The notes under the pieces: model-generated
What the model was told of the DNA's origin: nothing
Databases searched by the model: none
Seen by the model: only the letters and a program-made list of their open reading frames with translations
Shown: one piece after another, positions 22,311 to 24,249 of the stretch
How the letters are laid out: each line of letters opens with the position of its first letter
Numbering within the stretch: position 1 is the stretch's first letter
Program-made: the position numbers and the translations under genes
Assembly (NCBI GenBank): GCA_910585875.1
Contig: CAJUIK010000016.1
Coordinates: forward strand, 1 to 24,249
DNA from: an uncultured Eubacteriales bacterium
GTDB lineage: Bacteria; Bacillota; Clostridia; Oscillospirales; Butyricicoccaceae
Direction of reading: 5' to 3'
DNA: 24,249 nucleotides

Positions 22311-22508
22311 ATCCTGTGGCTGGCACAGAACGAGAGAAAATTCGAGTTCCGGCGGCGGTTTTCGCCGCTGTCATTCGCAAAACCGGTTCTGCGCCTCCGC
22401 AACTATAGCCGCTGGCGGAATCGTTGTGTTCTCCAGCTTTTTCGCCCCGGCGGCGCTATCAAAGGGGCCGCCTCCTCAGCAAGGGGAGACGGCGGAAAGG
22501 ATTATGAT

Positions 22509-23879
22509 ATGGCGAGAAAAACAAGCACAGACCTGACTCAGGGCAACATCGCCAAACAGCTCCTGCTCTTTGCCCTGCCCATCCTGATGGGGCAGGTATT
22601 TCAAAACCTCTACAACAGCGTGGACAGCATTGTGGCGGGCAATTTCGTGGGCACCACCGCCCTGGCCGCCGTCACCTCCAGCGCCGATATTTCCCGGCTT
22701 TTGGTGGGCTTTTTCACCGGATTGTCCGCCGGCTCCGGCGTGTTGTTTGCCCGCCATTTCGGCGCCAAGGACGACAAGAAACTTCACGACTCCATCCATA
22801 CCGGCCTGCTCTTTTCCCTCATCCTGGGCGTGACAATGGCTTTGACGGGCATTCTGATCACCCCCTTGCTGCTGAAGATGGTGGATTGCCCGGCGGACGT
22901 TTGGACGGAATCGGTCCTCTATCTGCGCATTTATTTTGTGGGCGTCCTGTTCACCGCCCTGTATAATGTGGCCGCCGGCGTACTGCGGGCGGTGGGCGAT
23001 TCCCGTCATCCCTTCTATTATCTGGTGATCGCCAGCTGCACCAACATCGCCCTGGACCTTCTGTTTGTGACCGTATTCCAAATGGGGGTGGCCGGCGTCG
23101 CCGTCGCAACCATCATATCCCAATTCATATCGGTATCCCTGGCAGTGCGGCAGATGCTGACCGCCGACGACGTCTATAAACTGGCAGTTCGGGAACTGAA
23201 AATTGATAAGCAGATTCTAAAAGAGGTGCTGGTGTTGGGTCTGCCCGCCGCCATTCAGGCCGGCCTTATTTCCCTGTCCAACCTCTTTGTCCAGCGGTAC
23301 ATCAATCAGTTCGGCTCGGCGGCCATGGCGGGTTCTGGCGCGGCCAAGAAAATCGACAGCTACGCCGGCATGGCGGCCATGTCCCTGGGGCAGGCCACCC
23401 CGGCCTTTATCGCCCAGAACATGGGCGCCAAAAAACCTGAGCGGGCCTTTCGAGGCCTGTGGACGGTGGTGGGCATGGGTTTGGGCGCCATTTCCGTCAT
23501 CGGCCCAATCATCTATTTCAATTCCGGCTCCTTTATCCGGCTGTTCACCAAAGACCCTGCGGCCGTGGCCTATGGCATGGCGATGATTCACATCATGCTG
23601 CCTCTCTATGGGCTGCAAGTGTTCCATCAGATTTTTTCCAACGCCGTCCGAGGTTTTGGAAAATCTCTGGTGGTGATGTTCACCAGCATCGGCGGCCTCA
23701 TTGTCTGTCGGCAGATTTTTCTGGCCGTTACCATGTCCAAAAATCCGGCCATTGAAAATGTGTTCTGGGGTTATCCAGTGGGCTGGGGCTGCGCCGCCGT
23801 CATGGCCGTCCTCTATTACCTGCTGGCGATCCGCATCCCTTATGGGAAAATAAAGAAATACTCCCCTTCTGCGAAATAG
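22509..23879 (+). CDS. MATE family efflux transporter
   Basis: The 456-residue inner-membrane protein has about 12 hydrophobic segments in two similar halves. The N-terminal LTQGNIAKQLLLFALPILMGQVFQNLYNSVDSIVAGNFVGTTALAAV and the second-half LGLPAAIQAGLISLSNLFVQRYINQFGSAAMAG are typical of MATE proteins, as are the VGDSRHPFYYLVIA loop and AQNMGAKKPERA. These proteins export cationic drugs or metabolites with H+ or Na+. The ATG at 22509 has AAAGGA seven bases upstream; the longer upstream frame is not coding-like. It is a single-gene unit with a terminator after it. The substrate cannot be read from the sequence. Confidence 0.95.
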   Translation: MARKTSTDLTQGNIAKQLLLFALPILMGQVFQNLYNSVDSIVAGNFVGTTALAAVTSSADISRLLVGFFTGLSAGSGVLFARHFGAKDDKKLHDSIHTGLLFSLILGVTMALTGILITPLLLKMVDCPADVWTESVLYLRIYFVGVLFTALYNVAAGVLRAVGDSRHPFYYLVIASCTNIALDLLFVTVFQMGVAGVAVATIISQFISVSLAVRQMLTADDVYKLAVRELKIDKQILKEVLVLGLPAAIQAGLISLSNLFVQRYINQFGSAAMAGSGAAKKIDSYAGMAAMSLGQATPAFIAQNMGAKKPERAFRGLWTVVGMGLGAISVIGPIIYFNSGSFIRLFTKDPAAVAYGMAMIHIMLPLYGLQVFHQIFSNAVRGFGKSLVVMFTSIGGLIVCRQIFLAVTMSKNPAIENVFWGYPVGWGCAAVMAVLYYLLAIRIPYGKIKKYSPSAK

Positions 23880-23890
23880 AATAGGAGTAA

Positions 23891-23921
23891 AAAATAAGCG
23901 CCGGCAGGCGCTTATTTTTTT
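23891..23921 (+). terminator. Terminator of the MATE gene
   Basis: AAAATAAGCGCC pairs with GGCGCTTATTTT around a GGCA loop, followed by T residues. It starts 11 bases after the stop codon. Confidence 0.92.
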
Positions 23922-23942
23922 ATTCTCTTTCATTCGATGGAG

Positions 23943-24041
23943 TTCCGCCGGACTCCCGGCGTCTCGCTGTCGCGGGGCCCTGACGAGTCTTCCTATTTCA
24001 GCTCTCTTTCCACCGCGGCGATCACTTGGGCAATGGGCAGG
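23943..24041. repeat. Direct repeat, copy 1 (99 bp)
   Basis: This block is repeated at 24151-24249 with only two differences (T/C at 23965 and A/C at 23986). The period is 208 bases. The copy covers a GC-rich non-coding part and the last codons of a leftward reading frame. The true right end of the similarity cannot be seen because copy 2 meets the window edge. Confidence 0.92.
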
Positions 24042-24076
24042 TTTTTCTCCCGCGCTACCCGCGCCGCGTCTGTTTC
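23993..24076 (-). pseudogene. Duplicated 3' end of an unknown leftward gene
   Basis: On the - strand this part reads ETDAARVAREKN followed by LPIAQVIAAVERELK and TAG, the same ending as the partial gene at the window edge. Upstream it runs into hairpin-forming repeat sequence rather than a proper gene body, so it looks like a copied gene end. The frame stays open by chance into copy 2. The right limit is an estimate set at the start of the hairpin. Confidence 0.45.
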
Positions 24077-24149
24077 CCCACGAAATCTTTCGATTTCGCG
24101 GGGGCCCCTTTGATTTGATAGAGTTCCGAGAAATGAATTCTCGGAACTC
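24077..24149. repeat. Two hairpins between the direct repeats
   Basis: CCCCACGAAATC / GATTTCGCGGGG with a TTTC loop (24077-24104, one mismatch) and GAGTTCCGAGAA / TTCTCGGAACTC with a five-base loop (24121-24149, 12-bp perfect stem). Neither is followed by a T-tract, so they are not simple terminators. They look like parts of a dispersed intergenic repeat. Confidence 0.7.
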
Positions 24150-24150
24150 C

Positions 24151-24249
24151 TTCCGCCGGACTCCCGGCGTCCCGCTGTCGCGGGGCCCTGACGCGTCTTC
24201 CTATTTCAGCTCTCTTTCCACCGCGGCGATCACTTGGGCAATGGGCAGG
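24151..24249. repeat. Direct repeat, copy 2 (99 bp, reaching window edge)
   Basis: 97 of 99 bases equal copy 1 at 23943-24041. Because the match runs to the last base of the window it may continue beyond. Confidence 0.92.
24201..24249 (-). CDS. C-terminal end of an unidentified leftward gene (partial)
   Basis: The - strand reads LPIAQVIAAVERELK followed by TAG at 24201-24203. Only 15 codons are inside the window and no family can be named. The same ending in copy 1 is preceded by DAARVAREKN, an amphipathic helix-like sequence, which probably shows what lies just outside the window in this gene. Confidence 0.5.
   Translation of the reverse strand, partial: LPIAQVIAAVERELK

Noticed and set aside
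22134..22508. Upstream extension of the MATE gene
   Set aside because: The extension overlaps the end of the aminotransferase gene and its terminator; the ATG at 22509 has a clear binding site and the family N-terminus follows.
23993..24207. A continuous leftward frame through both repeat copies as a small gene
   Set aside because: It crosses hairpins and non-coding repeat sequence, has no start with a binding site, and exists only because the repeat spacer happens to be open in that frame.

Overview
The window looks like a chromosomal segment of a GC-rich, low-redundancy member of the Clostridia, possibly a gut anaerobe related to Oscillospiraceae or Christensenellaceae. The family-level placement is inference. 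The evidence is the order SRP RNA - (acetyltransferase) - dnaX - ybaB - recR, a large Alu-domain SRP RNA of Firmicutes type, strong AGGAGG ribosome binding sites, frequent TTG/GTG starts, S-layer homology domains, a DUF1540 protein, a FabT-like regulator and a MATE transporter. No rRNA, tRNA, CRISPR array, phage or complete insertion sequence was found.

Left part (1-5304): after the last 35 codons of an unknown gene come several leftward units. A FabT-like MarR regulator and a DegV/FakB fatty-acid-binding protein form an operon behind a strong promoter flanked by FabT-like palindromes. A small Cys-rich tandem DUF1540 gene runs rightward. Then come a second MarR regulator with its own promoter and a 30-bp operator-like palindrome, a MerR regulator whose promoter has the classic 19-bp spacer with a dyad inside it, and a membrane-anchored glycerophosphodiester phosphodiesterase.

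Centre (5305-12949): this is the most distinctive part. A strong promoter and a structured leader precede a 1723-residue secreted M60-type metallopeptidase with an N-terminal X-module-like domain, a dockerin, Fn3 and F5/8C-type modules. It overlaps by 4 bp a second secreted protein that carries an N-terminal beta-rich, possibly cohesin-like domain, a Gly/Ser linker, an InlB-B-like repeat and three S-layer homology repeats. I read the pair as a cell-surface, cellulosome-like glycoprotein-degrading device: the dockerin enzyme is secreted and the SLH protein may dock it to the envelope. The dockerin and SLH domains and the M60 zinc site are visible in the sequence, but the cohesin identity is inference. 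A small orphan serine recombinase follows.

Right part (13102-24249): a leftward HtrA/DegP-like membrane serine protease is divergent from a threonine-to-glycine operon (tdh-kbl). Next come the SRP RNA, a GNAT acetyltransferase, dnaX, ybaB and recR, then a class V aminotransferase with its own promoter (alanine/serine-glyoxylate type) and a MATE exporter. The window ends in a duplicated 99-bp block that holds the 3' end of an unknown leftward gene, with two hairpins between the copies.
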